A stretch of DNA of 64,000 nt, taken from Siphonodentalium dalli. Taxonomy: Eukaryota; Mollusca; Scaphopoda; Gadilida; Siphonodentaliidae. Every line of letters starts with the position of its first letter. Position 1 is the stretch's first letter. The DNA is taken from NCBI GenBank assembly GCA_032622095.1, contig CP136066.1, positions 117,701,319 to 117,765,318 on the forward strand, given 5' to 3'. This document shows, one piece after another, positions 25,000 to 35,300 of the stretch. The translations under genes and the position numbers were made by a program. The notes under the pieces were generated by a model. That model did not search any database, was not told the origin of the DNA, and was given only the letters and a program-made list of their open reading frames with translations.

Positions 25000-25135
25000 T
25001 TGGCAGACCGGATGCAGACATGTGCCGACGTGGTGGCAGAACTAGATACCGACAAATTCCTACGTGGTGGCAGAACTGGATACCGACAAATGCCGATGTG
25101 GTGGTAGAACTGGATACCGAAAAATGCCGATGTGT
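25000..25135. repeat. Minisatellite, ~37-bp unit, about 3.5 copies
   Basis: 'gtggtggcagaactggatac' and 'cgacaaatgccgatg' recur every 37-38 bp with point changes. Confidence 0.8.
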
Positions 25136-25174
25136 TGGGTTAAAAAGATATAGACTACAAAAAAATGAAAAACA

Positions 25175-25541
25175 ATGTTTTTAGCTCAGCTGAGATGAAT
25201 TCTCTGGTTGAGCTATAGTCATCACTCCTCGTCCGTCCATCTGTCCGTCCGTCCATCAACAATTCTTTGAACATCTTCTCTAGATCCATAGGTCCGATGG
25301 GTTCATATTTGGTATGTTCCCTTGGTGACTCACATTCAGATTTGTTCAAATGAGGTCACTGGATCAATTAGTTGCAAAGCCATAACTCTTTCCCTCCATA
25401 GTAATTCCAAAATCAACTTCTTCTCAAGTGCCATCATGCCGAATGGGTTCATATTTGGTATGAAGTGTCCTTGGGTGACTGGGGTTCAGATTTATTCGAA
25501 TGAGGTCACTCAGGGATATAACTAAAAAAAAAAAAAAAAAA
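25175..25541. repeat. Dispersed repeat beginning 'tttttagctcagctgag', ending in A18
   Basis: It starts with a tttagctca motif followed by 'ggttgagctatagtcatcac' and a 'cgtccgtccatctgtccgtc' run. It then contains two internal units with 'tttggtatg...tccttggtgact' and 'cagatttgttcaaatgaggt'. It ends in 18 A (25,524-25,541). A second copy of this family, split by a LINE, lies at 28,506-28,640 and 30,836-31,200. Confidence 0.72.
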
Positions 25542-25603
25542 TTATGTTTGAACTCCTTGCTCAATTAAATATATTTTTTTTTTTATAAGTTTTATTTTTT
25601 AAT

Positions 25604-26174
25604 TTAAAGGGGGTACTGTACGCCATTTTCATTAAATTTCCAGTGACAACAACGATCTAATATCGATAATATATAGAAACATAAGTAATTTGAGTCGAAG
25701 ATGTATTCTGTAAACGCTCAGGTTAATAGGCTATCTTAAAATTTAATAATTTAAAAGTTAATAATTTGATATAAATTGAATTTATGACTGGAGCCATAAA
25801 ATGGCGTCAATTAAATTACGAATTTCCGTAATCAAATAAAGAAATTGAGGGATACTGGATTGTTAAACCGATCGCACACACGATCGCTTAAAATATTATG
25901 ATGATATGGGGAGAACACTCAAGCCACTCACTGACTAGCGACGATACAATAACTTAAATGATTATATGGGACTAGTATGCATATAATATAACTTTTATTG
26001 TACAAAAATTACTCGACAACGACAATTTGTATTTTTGCATTCCGGTAAATTTGCCATCCGTAATACTACTTCGTACTCAACAGACATTCAAATAATGGAA
26101 TTTTGTTTACCTTATTCACCGACTCGGAGACTATAGAAACCAACAACAACATTTTGGGTACAGTATCCCTTTAA
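25604..26174. mobile_element. TTAA-flanked TIR element, ~563 bp
   Basis: The left end is TTAA then 'agggggtactgtac'; the right end is 'gtacagtatccct' then TTAA. This is an imperfect inverted repeat of about 14-16 bp with the TTAA duplication typical of piggyBac-type elements. No transposase frame is present, so it is presumably non-autonomous. Confidence 0.65.
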
Positions 26175-26697
26175 CGTATATTTAACTCAATGATTTAATT
26201 TTTTTAAATTTTTTTTATCTTGTTAAAAGATAGGAATAACTATTGCCATTATAACATCTCCATGGGTACCTGGAGTCCCAACAGCAAATTTGGTTTTAAA
26301 TCACTCTAAAATCCGGAACATATGTCAACAGCTATCTGAGATAATTTTAGGAGAACAGAATGTTTACTTAATAACAGCATAGAAGTCACAAAGGTGATTA
26401 TAAAATCATTATAGCAGCTGTGATTGGAATTAAATCTTAGCTTGTTGTGACAACTCTTGTGTGGAATATCCCATACTTCTGTTTACTAATAACAGGCCTG
26501 TGTCTCAATTTGAGTTGTTTGTATATAAATGGCCCAGAATGGTTATAATAACTAACAATCACATTCTTAAGTTTGTTGTATTCACAGAGACAAATGATGC
26601 CAAGTGTGATTCTGACATTAAAAATATATACCTGTGTTCTAACACTAATACAATTTTTTTTATTATATGGGAAACTGGACGGGAGAGAGGGGACTTT
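26175..26697. other. Unrecognised stretch
   Basis: The 88-codon frame at 26,461-26,727 has no recognised domain and runs into the neighbouring TIR element. Confidence 0.4.
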
Positions 26698-27150
26698 AGG
26701 TTACACTGGTGTAAATGTTTTCCATAGGCCTCAGTGCTAACGTTTTAGCGTATAGTGTTGGCAATATAAATGTTGGGTCCAAAATTTTCTTTAAATCTGA
26801 AAAATTGACATTTTGGGAAACTTTTTACACAAAAAAATCATGTCTGTCTAGCAGGGAATTCGCATTTAAATCTTATGTTTTCGTAACTAGTGTCAGAACC
26901 GCATAAAAAAATACAGTCATATTTTAGACCACACCAAAAAATTCAAACTTCACTACAAAGGGTTAATTCCTGTGCCAATGGTTATTTTACCTATGGGAAA
27001 TCATAGAGAAGAGGTGTGATGATTTTTTTATGTGAAAAGCACACAAGGCTATTGACCAATCAGGGCCCAGTGTCTATTTTATTCTCTCCTATATATTCCT
27101 CCCGCATCCGCTAGATGTCACTCGGAACCTTATTTACACCAGTGTAACCT
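26698..27150. mobile_element. 453-bp TIR element, copy 1
   Basis: It is bounded by the inverted ends 'aggttacactggtgtaaa' and 'tttacaccagtgtaacct'. It has the same length as, and by eye the same sequence as, the copy at 28,052-28,504. The 63-codon frame starting at 26,715 is repeated identically there, but it resembles no known protein and is probably incidental. Outer flanks here are 'cttt' and 'aaag', which extend the inverted ends rather than giving a clear direct duplication. Confidence 0.85.
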
Positions 27151-28051
27151 AAAGCGATAGCCCGCTTTTTCGCGGAATAATTGTAACTCCCTACATTTCT
27201 TCAGAATTGCCCATCAATGGAAAAAATGTGTTCAAAAACAATATCACTTCTGTGGTTCTTTATTTATCACACACAATTTAACCCCACCCCCTTTAACAAA
27301 TTATTCATCAAAAAAGCACAATTTTCCACCACCAGTCATGTTCAGGCCCCATTTTCACTCAGTTTTAGGGGTCTGGTGTTGCAAACTTGGATCAGCTATG
27401 GAAGACTGTTCAATATTATTTCCATGAGAGAACTTCTGGTGATGTGAGGTCATTAAGTCCAGATCTGATCAGCTGAGCATCAAGCGCATGACTTTATCAG
27501 CACATTGAAGAATAAAATATGACATTTTCAGGTCTGCAAGGGTGATCCAAGATAACTGGATGTGGGTGTATATTGAATTAGTTGAATAAAGATATGCTCT
27601 CTTTGAATTGCTGAAGCATTTTCTTAAATGTGTCCAAGTTTTAGTGCTATTAACCTTCAAATGACCATACCCACCAGTGGAAATGACACACTTTTATGAT
27701 ATATATCTGTATATCACTGGCTATAAAATCCAAAATACTTGTTAAATTAGGTTCTTATAACAATTGATATATGTGTCATTGACATGCCCATGTTATGGGT
27801 CATTTGCATTATCATGTGACTATTACCACCTTGAAATTTTTTGAAAATACCTTGAAAAATTGGTATTTTTTATGAAAAATCTTACTATTTTTTTGGCTGA
27901 TGTAAGTGAAAGAATGCATCAGCAGCAAGAATAGCCACATCAAGCATGAGATATTCATTGGACTGAAAGACCAGGCTCTGTAAAATGCATTAAAATGCTT
28001 TAAAGTGACTCCCAGGAATCAAAAATGATAAAAAAGCTATTTTTTCCCTTT
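27151..28051. other. Spacer between the two 453-bp twins
   Basis: 901 bp with no recognised gene. It starts 'aaagcgatagcccgc' and ends in a T-rich run. Confidence 0.45.
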
Positions 28052-28504
28052 AGGTTACACTGGTGTAAATGTTTTCCATAGGCCTCAGTGCTAACGTTTT
28101 AGCGTATAGTGTTGGCAATATAAATGTTGGGTCCAAAATTTTCTTTAAATCTGAAAAATTGACATTTTGGGAAACTTTTTACACAAAAAAATCATGTCTG
28201 TCTAGCAGGGAATTCGCATTTAAATCTTATGTTTTCGTAACTAGTGTCAGAACCGCATAAAAAAATACAGTCATATTTTAGACCACACCAAAAAATTCAA
28301 ACTTCACTACAAAGGGTTAATTCCTGTGCCAATGGTTATTTTACCTATGGGAAATCATAGAGAAGAGGTGTGATGATTTTTTTATGTGAAAAGCACACAA
28401 GGCTATTGACCAATCAGGGCCCAGTGTCTATTTTATTCTCTCCTATATATTCCTCCCGCATCCGCTAGATGTCACTCGGAACCTTATTTACACCAGTGTA
28501 ACCT
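28052..28504. mobile_element. 453-bp TIR element, copy 2
   Basis: Identical by eye to 26,698-27,150 and offset from it by exactly 1,354 bp at both ends. It directly abuts the start of a dispersed repeat (ttttagctcatgtgag at 28,506). Confidence 0.85.
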
Positions 28505-28505
28505 T

Positions 28506-28640
28506 TTTAGCTCATGTGAGACCAAGTCTCTGGAGGAGCTATAGTCAAGTCAGAATTGAGTCATATTAGGTGACAGAGTTTTAGACTTGGGGTCACCGAG
28601 TCAAAAAGTGGCAGAGCTAGGAAAATAACTCTCTTTCTGT
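28506..28640. repeat. Left part of a 'tttagctca' dispersed repeat, split by a LINE
   Basis: It begins like the copy at 25,175 (tttagctca, then 'ggaggagctatagtc') and contains 'ttggggtcaccgagtcaaa' and 'aaaataactctctttc'. The family sequence resumes at about 30,836 with 'catctatagtaattctt' on the far side of the retrotransposon. Confidence 0.7.
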
Positions 28641-28766
28641 ATCTGTATCTGTAATGTTCCTGTGCAGTAGCCAATGCTGGCTTTAGGCGCACTGAGATGA
28701 GGTGTGTGATGTTTTCCCAGGAGGCTGCGATTGGTGGAACTCTCCTGGAGTAGCGATCCTACTTTT

Positions 28767-29297
28767 TCAGAGTGCCCCTACGAATTCCTCCGAATCGCTA
28801 GCGCACACAACAGAATCCTCAAGTTGGTTCCAGTCAATTGTCGTTTTTACGAAGAAGGAGTGTTTGTAATGGTCGCAGCTAGTACGCCTGAGTTGGAACG
28901 GCCATTTATTATTACAAACCTCCTTTTCGACTATGTTGGTGGAGATGTAGTCCGAGAAATTTGTTGCAGTTATCTTTCTGCTTTCCTTTTTTGGGGTTAG
29001 GAAGTCATGCACATCAAGAGCTGGCACCATCCCCCTCACTATCTTGTGGAACTGTGTCAGTCTTATTTCCTGGCATCTTTCTTGGAGTGATGTTAGTTCC
29101 AGTTCATCAAGCATGTTGGTTACAGATACCCCCATTTGCCTATAGTTGTTCTTGATAAATCTGGCGCCACGTCTTTGCACTTTCTCAATTGATGTTATAT
29201 CCTTCTTTTCGTGTGGATCCCAAACTGCTGCTCCATATTCAAGCGTCTGTCTGACTAGGGCTATGTATGCTGTTTTTTTTACATTTCTCCGGTGCAT
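28767..29297 (-). pseudogene. C-terminal part of the LINE RT, frameshifted from the main ORF
   Basis: 176 codons in another frame. It begins with 'KKTAYIALVRQTLEYGAAVW', the usual continuation after the RT thumb in CR1/Jockey-group proteins, and follows with 'VQRRGARFI'. It joins the 29,239-30,747 frame at the A8 run. A one-base length change there would rejoin them, so this could be a recent mutation or a sequencing error in a homopolymer. Confidence 0.8.
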
Positions 29298-30747
29298 GTC
29301 TGATGTTCCTGCGGAGAAGTCCGAGAGTGCAGTTTGCTCTTTTGGTTATTTTCCTCACATGTGATGACCATGATAAATCGTCGGTGATGGTTAATCCGAG
29401 ATATTGTGTGTCGTGGACCGTTTGGAGGATGTCATTGTTTAGTTGGTACATGTGCGATGATCGGTTCCGAATGCTCATGATGAAACATTTTTGTGTGTTA
29501 AATCGCATTCCCCATGTATTTGCCCAATCTTCAAGAGCTTTCAGGTCATTCTGGAGGATCTTGTGGTCCTCTTGTTTGTTGATGTTTCTATATATGAGAC
29601 AGTCATCTGCGAAGAGTCTTATTTGGGAATTTACGCAGTTTGGTATGTCGTTTGCATGTACGAGGAACAGGAGGGGTCCCAGTACAGTACCTTGTGGAAC
29701 TCCAGAGTCCACCGGTAGGTATGAAGAGCAGGTTCCCTCAAATGCTACCCGCATACGCCTGTTTGTCAGGAAAGATGTCAGCCAATCTAGTATGTTGTTT
29801 CGGATCCCGTAATTTTCAAGCTTCTGCAGTAATTTGTTGTGGGGCACAGTATCTAATGCTTTGGAGAAGTCCAATATGGCGACATCGGTTTGGATTTTCT
29901 TGTCATATGATGATAGTAGGTCCTCAGTTGTTGTTAGGAGTTGTGTGACACACGAGTAGCCTCTTCTAAAGCCATGATTTAATTTTGTTAATATGTCGTG
30001 TTTGTCCAGATGGTCTAGGATGTGGTGGCATATTATGTGCTCCATTATTTTGGAGGATACTGATGTTAGCGATACGGGACGATAATTTTCCGCTTTGTGG
30101 ACATCACCTTTTTTGAAAATTGGTGCGATGTTTGCATCTTTCCAATCCTGTGGTAGTTCTCCTGACTTCAAAGACTTCGAGAATATGTATGTCAGTCCGG
30201 GTGCTATGGCTGTTGCACACATTTTCAGGACCTTGTTGGGGATGTCGTCCGGTCCGGAAGCCTTTCCTGGTTTTACATCTTTCAGCAATTTTTCTACGCC
30301 TTGGGTGGATATATTGAGGTCTTCTATTGATGGTTTGCTGGGTGGTAGTTTTATGTTGGCTTGGCTTGAGCCTTTTGTGAACACTGACCGGAACTGGTTA
30401 TTAAGAATTTCGGCCTTTCGTTCTGGGTCATTTGTTAGGCTACCATGTTCTTTCAGTGGAGCTATTCCGATGTTATCTCTTCTTCTCGCTTTTAGGTAGT
30501 TCCAGAATGGTTTTGTGTTGTTTTCTGCCAAGCCCTCTTCTACTACTTTGTTCACGTGCTCCCATTCAGCCCGCCTTAATTCTCGACGACACGTTTTTTG
30601 GAATTTGCGGTATTTGTTCCACGTTTGTTGTTCTTTTGCTTGTTTGTGGAGTTTAGCCTTTTTTTTGAGCATTTTGATCATTTTCCGATCCAGCCAGGGT
30701 AGTTGGTTTCTTCTTCTTCTGCCAGATGTTGGGATGTGTTTGTCCAT
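29239..30747 (-). CDS. Reverse transcriptase ORF, N-terminal and catalytic part
   Basis: 502 codons. Basic linker region (residues about 10-65), then RT: 'PGKASGPDDIP' (160-170), 'NYRPVSLTSV' (221-230), 'GFRRGYSC' (259-266), 'ILDFSKALDTVPH' (291-303), 'GVPQGTVLGPLLF' (349-361) and catalytic 'FADD' (379-382). These are the fingers-palm motifs of non-LTR retrotransposon RT, which primes cDNA synthesis from nicked target DNA. The methionine at 30,747 is probably not the native start, because homologous reading continues upstream to the truncation at about 30,833. The natural product should continue into the frame at 29,297-28,767. It is interrupted by a frameshift in a run of eight A on the coding strand (plus-strand T run 29,273-29,280). 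The last residues given by this frame are therefore not the true C-terminus. Confidence 0.85.
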   Translation of the reverse strand: MDKHIPTSGRRRRNQLPWLDRKMIKMLKKKAKLHKQAKEQQTWNKYRKFQKTCRRELRRAEWEHVNKVVEEGLAENNTKPFWNYLKARRRDNIGIAPLKEHGSLTNDPERKAEILNNQFRSVFTKGSSQANIKLPPSKPSIEDLNISTQGVEKLLKDVKPGKASGPDDIPNKVLKMCATAIAPGLTYIFSKSLKSGELPQDWKDANIAPIFKKGDVHKAENYRPVSLTSVSSKIMEHIICHHILDHLDKHDILTKLNHGFRRGYSCVTQLLTTTEDLLSSYDKKIQTDVAILDFSKALDTVPHNKLLQKLENYGIRNNILDWLTSFLTNRRMRVAFEGTCSSYLPVDSGVPQGTVLGPLLFLVHANDIPNCVNSQIRLFADDCLIYRNINKQEDHKILQNDLKALEDWANTWGMRFNTQKCFIMSIRNRSSHMYQLNNDILQTVHDTQYLGLTITDDLSWSSHVRKITKRANCTLGLLRRNIRHAPEKCKKNSIHSPSQTDA

Positions 30748-30835
30748 GTGTATTTTTATTCCATCTCTGAACGACTCCCAGATGGTGTTTATACTGGCGT
30801 TTCCTGGTAGTGTTCTCAGCTCTTCTGATAATATC

Positions 30836-31200
30836 CTAATATTTCCATCTATAGTAATTCTTAAAACATCTACTTCTCAACAACCATCAGATCTTTTAGG
30901 CTTAAATTTGGTATAGAGGGTCCTTGTGTGACTGGGATACATACTTTTTCAAATGGGGTCACCGGGTCAAATTAGGGAGCAGCCAGGGAATAACTTGTCC
31001 ATCAACTGTAATTCTCAAAACGTTCTTATCAAGAACCTTATATTTGGTACTCAGAGTCCTTGGATGACAGGGATTCAGATTTGTTCAAATTTGTTCACCA
31101 GGTCAATTAGAGGTAGAGGCAGGGACGCAACTTGCTTCCTCTCTAGTATTTCTTAAAACACCTTCTTCTCAGGAACCATCAGGCCTATTCAGAATATAGT
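30836..31200. repeat. Right part of the split 'tttagctca' dispersed repeat
   Basis: It resumes with 'catctatagtaattctt' and holds two internal units with 'ttggta....gtccttg.gtgac' and 'cagatttgttcaaat', as in the intact copy at 25,175-25,541. Confidence 0.7.
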
Positions 31201-31444
31201 TTTTGTTTTCAGTAATTAACTATTACTGTGATAAGCTGGGATTTGCTATATAGGTTTGATATAGGTTATAGGAGGCTGAGCAATCCAGCATGTTTGCATA
31301 GGAATAAGTGTATTTCACATACTCCACAAGGTTGTATAATTATCTAAGATATATTGAAAACAGTGATGAAAAGAAACCCGCTCAGTAATACTTGTGAATG
31401 AGCAGTTGAATTTGCCTTTTGAAGTTTTGGCTAAGACTCAGAAC

Positions 31445-31679
31445 TTTACTCCTTTAATGACGGGAGCTGCACTGGTGCAGCATTAAAGATCATGTGCCAA
31501 TGCGTTCTCTTATATATTGCAGTCTCTCATTGGGAGCCTCTTCGTATATATAAGAGACTGCACTGGCTTACACGGTCAAGGTAAATATTGTTTGGCCAAT
31601 GCATTCTCTAATATATGCGAGAATGCATTGGCACAGGGTTTTCCCAAAATTTAGTAAGCTCCAGTCATGAAAGTGTTAA
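31445..31679. mobile_element. TTAA-type miniature inverted-repeat element
   Basis: The right end is 'agctccagtcatgaaagtg' then TTAA. The left end is TTTA (a probable mutated TTAA) then an inverted copy, 'ctcctttaatgacgggagct'. The interior contains two hairpins: 'ttctcttatatat' / 'atatataagaga', and 'ccaatgcattctc' / 'gagaatgcattgg'. It is 235 bp and non-coding. A truncated relative starts at 9,309. Confidence 0.68.
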
Positions 31680-32311
31680 TTGTCAGTACCAATAAGCCTA
31701 CTATTAAAGCGTTCTCGGCTTCATGACTTTATCATAGTACTTGAAATTTGAATCCAAAATTGAAATCTAAAGGTTTTATTTTAAAGATGTCCTGTCTGAT
31801 TTGACATGATAACTGCACTGTCTGTACTTTGTCTGTACCAGAAAATAATTAGATCATACCCATCAGCCCATTAATAGGATGTCTTGATGGATAGATACAG
31901 ACTCTATAAATAGGAAGTTTTAATGTGTTTTAAATTGTTGTCAACCTAGCAAAAATTCCAATCGATTGCTTCTTATTTGTAAAGTGCGTCCATGGTCCCA
32001 TCGCACAAAAGAGATAGATAATAAAGAGCGTTCTCAATTATGAGGCATAATGAGCTCAATTGTGATCGTTTTCGATGTATTGAAAATATATAATTGGGGT
32101 GTGATCCAACTTGCATTAATATATTCTCAAATATACGGAGGGAGGCCAAAAAAAACTCTTGACAAAAGATCTTTCAACGATAACCAGTGTAACATTCACT
32201 AAATATCCATAACAAAGTCATTAATTGAATTAACAGACTCACTTAAACTACAATTTGATAATCAAATTTTCATTTTCTGCTATAAACCCAACTGTGTGCT
32301 CAAAGCTCTAA
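31680..32311. other. Unrecognised stretch upstream of the satellite
   Basis: No gene or repeat is recognised. It ends 'caaagctctaaag', which recurs beyond the satellite at 44,228-44,240. Confidence 0.45.
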
Positions 32312-35300
32312 AGACAGAGCAGATCATTCCCAGTCAGCATGTTATTCAGAGCAGATCATTCCCAGTGAGCATGTTATTCAGAGCAGATCATTCCCAGTGA
32401 GCATGTTATTCAGAGCAGATCATTCCCAGTGAGCATGTTATTCAGAGCAGATCATTCCCAGTGAGCATGTTATTCAGAGCAGATCATTCCCAGTGAGCAT
32501 GTTATTCAGAGCAGATCATTCCCAGTGAGCATGTTATTAGACAGAGCAGATCATTCCCAGTCAGCATGTTATTCAGAGCAGATCATTCCCAGTCAGCATG
32601 TTATTAGACAGAGCAGATCATTCCCAGTCAGCATGTTATTCAGAGCAGATCATTCCCAGTCAGCATGTTATTCAGAGCAGATCATTCCCAGTCAGCATGT
32701 TATTCAGAGCAGATCATTCCCAGTCAGCATGTTATTCAGAGCAGATCATTCCCAGTGAGCATGTTATTCAGAGCAGACCATTCCCAGTGAGCATGTTATT
32801 CAGAGCAGATCATTCCCAGTCAGCATGTTATTAGACAGAGCAGATCATTCCCAGTCAGCATGTTATTCAGAGCAGATCATTCCCAGTCAGCATGTTATTC
32901 AGAGCAGATCATTCCCAGTCAGCATGTTATTCAGAGCAGATCATTCCCAGTGAGCATGTTATTCAGAGCAGATCATTCCCAGTCAGCATGTTATTCAGAG
33001 CAGATCATTCCCAGTCAGCATGTTATTCAGAGCAGATCATTCCCAGTCAGCATGTTATTAGACAGAGCAGATCATTCCCAGTCAGCATGTTATTCAGAGC
33101 AGATCATTCCCAGTCAGCATGTTATTCAGAGCAGATCATTCCCAGTGAGCATGTTATTCAGAGCAGATCATTCCCAGTGAGCATGTTATTCAGAGCAGAT
33201 CATTCCCAGTCAGCATGTTATTCAGAGCAGATCATTCCCAGTGAGCATGTTATTCAGAGCAGATCATTCCCAGTCAGCATGTTATTCAGAGCAGATCATT
33301 CCCAGTCAGCATGTTATTCAGAGCAGATCATTCCCAGTCAGCATGTTATTCAGAGCAGATCATTCCCAGTGAGCATGTTATTCAGAGCAGATCATTCCCA
33401 GTCAGCATGTTATTCAGAGCAGATCATTCCCAGTCAGCATGTTATTCAGAGCAGATCATTCCCAGTCAGCATGTTATTCAGAGCAGATCATTCCCAGTGA
33501 GCATGTTATTCAGAGCAGATCATTCCCAGTCAGCATGTTATTCAGAGCAGATCATTCCCAGTCAGCATGTTATTCAGAGCAGATCATTCCCAGTGAGCAT
33601 GTTATTCAGAGCAGATCATTCCCAGTCAGCATGTTATTCAGAGCAGATCATTCCCAGTCAGCATGTTATTCAGAGCAGATCATTCCCAGTCAGCATGTTA
33701 TTCAGAGCAGATCATTCCCAGTCAGCATGTTATTAGACAGAGCAGATCATTCCCAGTCAGCATGTTATTCAGAGCAGATCATTCCCAGTCAGCATGTTAT
33801 TCAGAGCAGATCATTCCCAGTCAGCATGTTATTCAGAGCAGATCATTCCCAGTCAGCATGTTATTCAGAGCAGATCATTCCCAGTCAGCATGTTATTAGA
33901 CAGAGCAGATCATTCCCAGTCAGCATGTTATTCAGAGCAGATCATTCCCAGTCAGCATGTTATTCAGAGCAGATCATTCCCAGTGAGCATGTTATTCAGA
34001 GCAGATCATTCCCAGTGAGCATGTTATTCAGAGCAGATCATTCCCAGTCAGCATGTTATTCAGAGCAGATCATTCCCAGTGAGCATGTTATTCAGAGCAG
34101 ATCATTCCCAGTCAGCATGTTATTCAGAGCAGATCATTCCCAGTGAGCATGTTATTCAGAGCAGATCATTCCCAGTGAGCATGTTATTCAGAGCAGATCA
34201 TTCCCAGTCAGCATGTTATTCAGAGCAGATCATTCCCAGTGAGCATGTTATTCAGAGCAGATCATTCCCAGTCAGCATGTTATTCAGAGCAGATCATTCC
34301 CAGTCAGCATGTTATTCAGAGCAGATCATTCCCAGTCAGCATGTTATTCAGAGCAGATCATTCCCAGTGAGCATGTTATTCAGAGCAGATCATTCCCAGT
34401 GAGCATGTTATTCAGAGCAGATCATTCCCAGTGAGCATGTTATTCAGAGCAGATCATTCCCAGTCAGCATGTTATTCAGAGCAGATCATTCCCAGTGAGC
34501 ATGTTATTCAGAGCAGATCATTCCCAGTGAGCATGTTATTCAGAGCAGATCATTCCCAGTGAGCATGTTATTCAGAGCAGATCATTCCCAGTGAGCATGT
34601 TATTCAGAGCAGATCATTCCCAGTCAGCATGTTATTCAGAGCAGATCATTCCCAGTCAGCATGTTATTCAGAGCAGATCATTCCCAGTCAGCATGTTATT
34701 AGACAGAGCAGATCATTCCCAGTCAGCATGTTATTCAGAGCAGATCATTCCCAGTGAGCATGTTATTCAGAGCAGATCATTCCCAGTCAGCATGTTATTC
34801 AGAGCAGATCATTCCCAGTGAGCATGTTATTCAGAGCAGATCATTCCCAGTGAGCATGTTATTCAGAGCAGATCATTCCCAGTCAGCATGTTATTCAGAG
34901 CAGATCATTCCCAGTGAGCATGTTATTCAGAGCAGATCATTCCCAGTCAGCATGTTATTCAGAGCAGATCATTCCCAGTGAGCATGTTATTCAGAGCAGA
35001 GCATTCCCAGTCAGCATGTTATTCAGAGCAGAGCATTCCCAGTCAGCATGTTATTAGACAGAGCAGATCATTCCAGTCAGCATGTTATTCAGAGCAGATC
35101 ATTCCCAGTCAGCATGTTATTAGACAGAGCAGATCATTCCCAGTCAGCATGTTATTCAGAGCAGATCATTCCCAGTGAGCATGTTATTAGACAGAGCAGA
35201 TCATTCCCAGTCAGCATGTTATTAGACAGAGCAGATCATTCCCAGTCAGCATGTTATTCAGAGCAGATCATTCCCAGTCAGCATTTTATTAGACAGAGCA

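Larger units (their letters stand above)
28640..30835 (-). mobile_element. 5'-truncated CR1/Jockey-group non-LTR retrotransposon
   Basis: A minus-strand reverse-transcriptase ORF is followed by its C-terminal region, ending at a short (CAGATA)n-like tail (plus strand 'ctgtatctgtatctg' near 28,640). The frame remains open upstream of the first methionine to about 30,833, where the host repeat resumes. The 5' half (endonuclease, any ORF1) is therefore missing. It sits inside an older dispersed repeat, which fixes the insertion order. I cannot assign the exact clade by eye; motifs fit the CR1/L2/Jockey group. Confidence 0.85.

Noticed and set aside
26715-26906. 63-codon frame present identically in both 453-bp copies
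   Set aside because: Its identity reflects identity of the copies, not protein conservation; it is too small and has no motif.
29267-30916. Several plus-strand frames of 65-181 codons opposite the second LINE
   Set aside because: Antisense shadows of the RT ORF.
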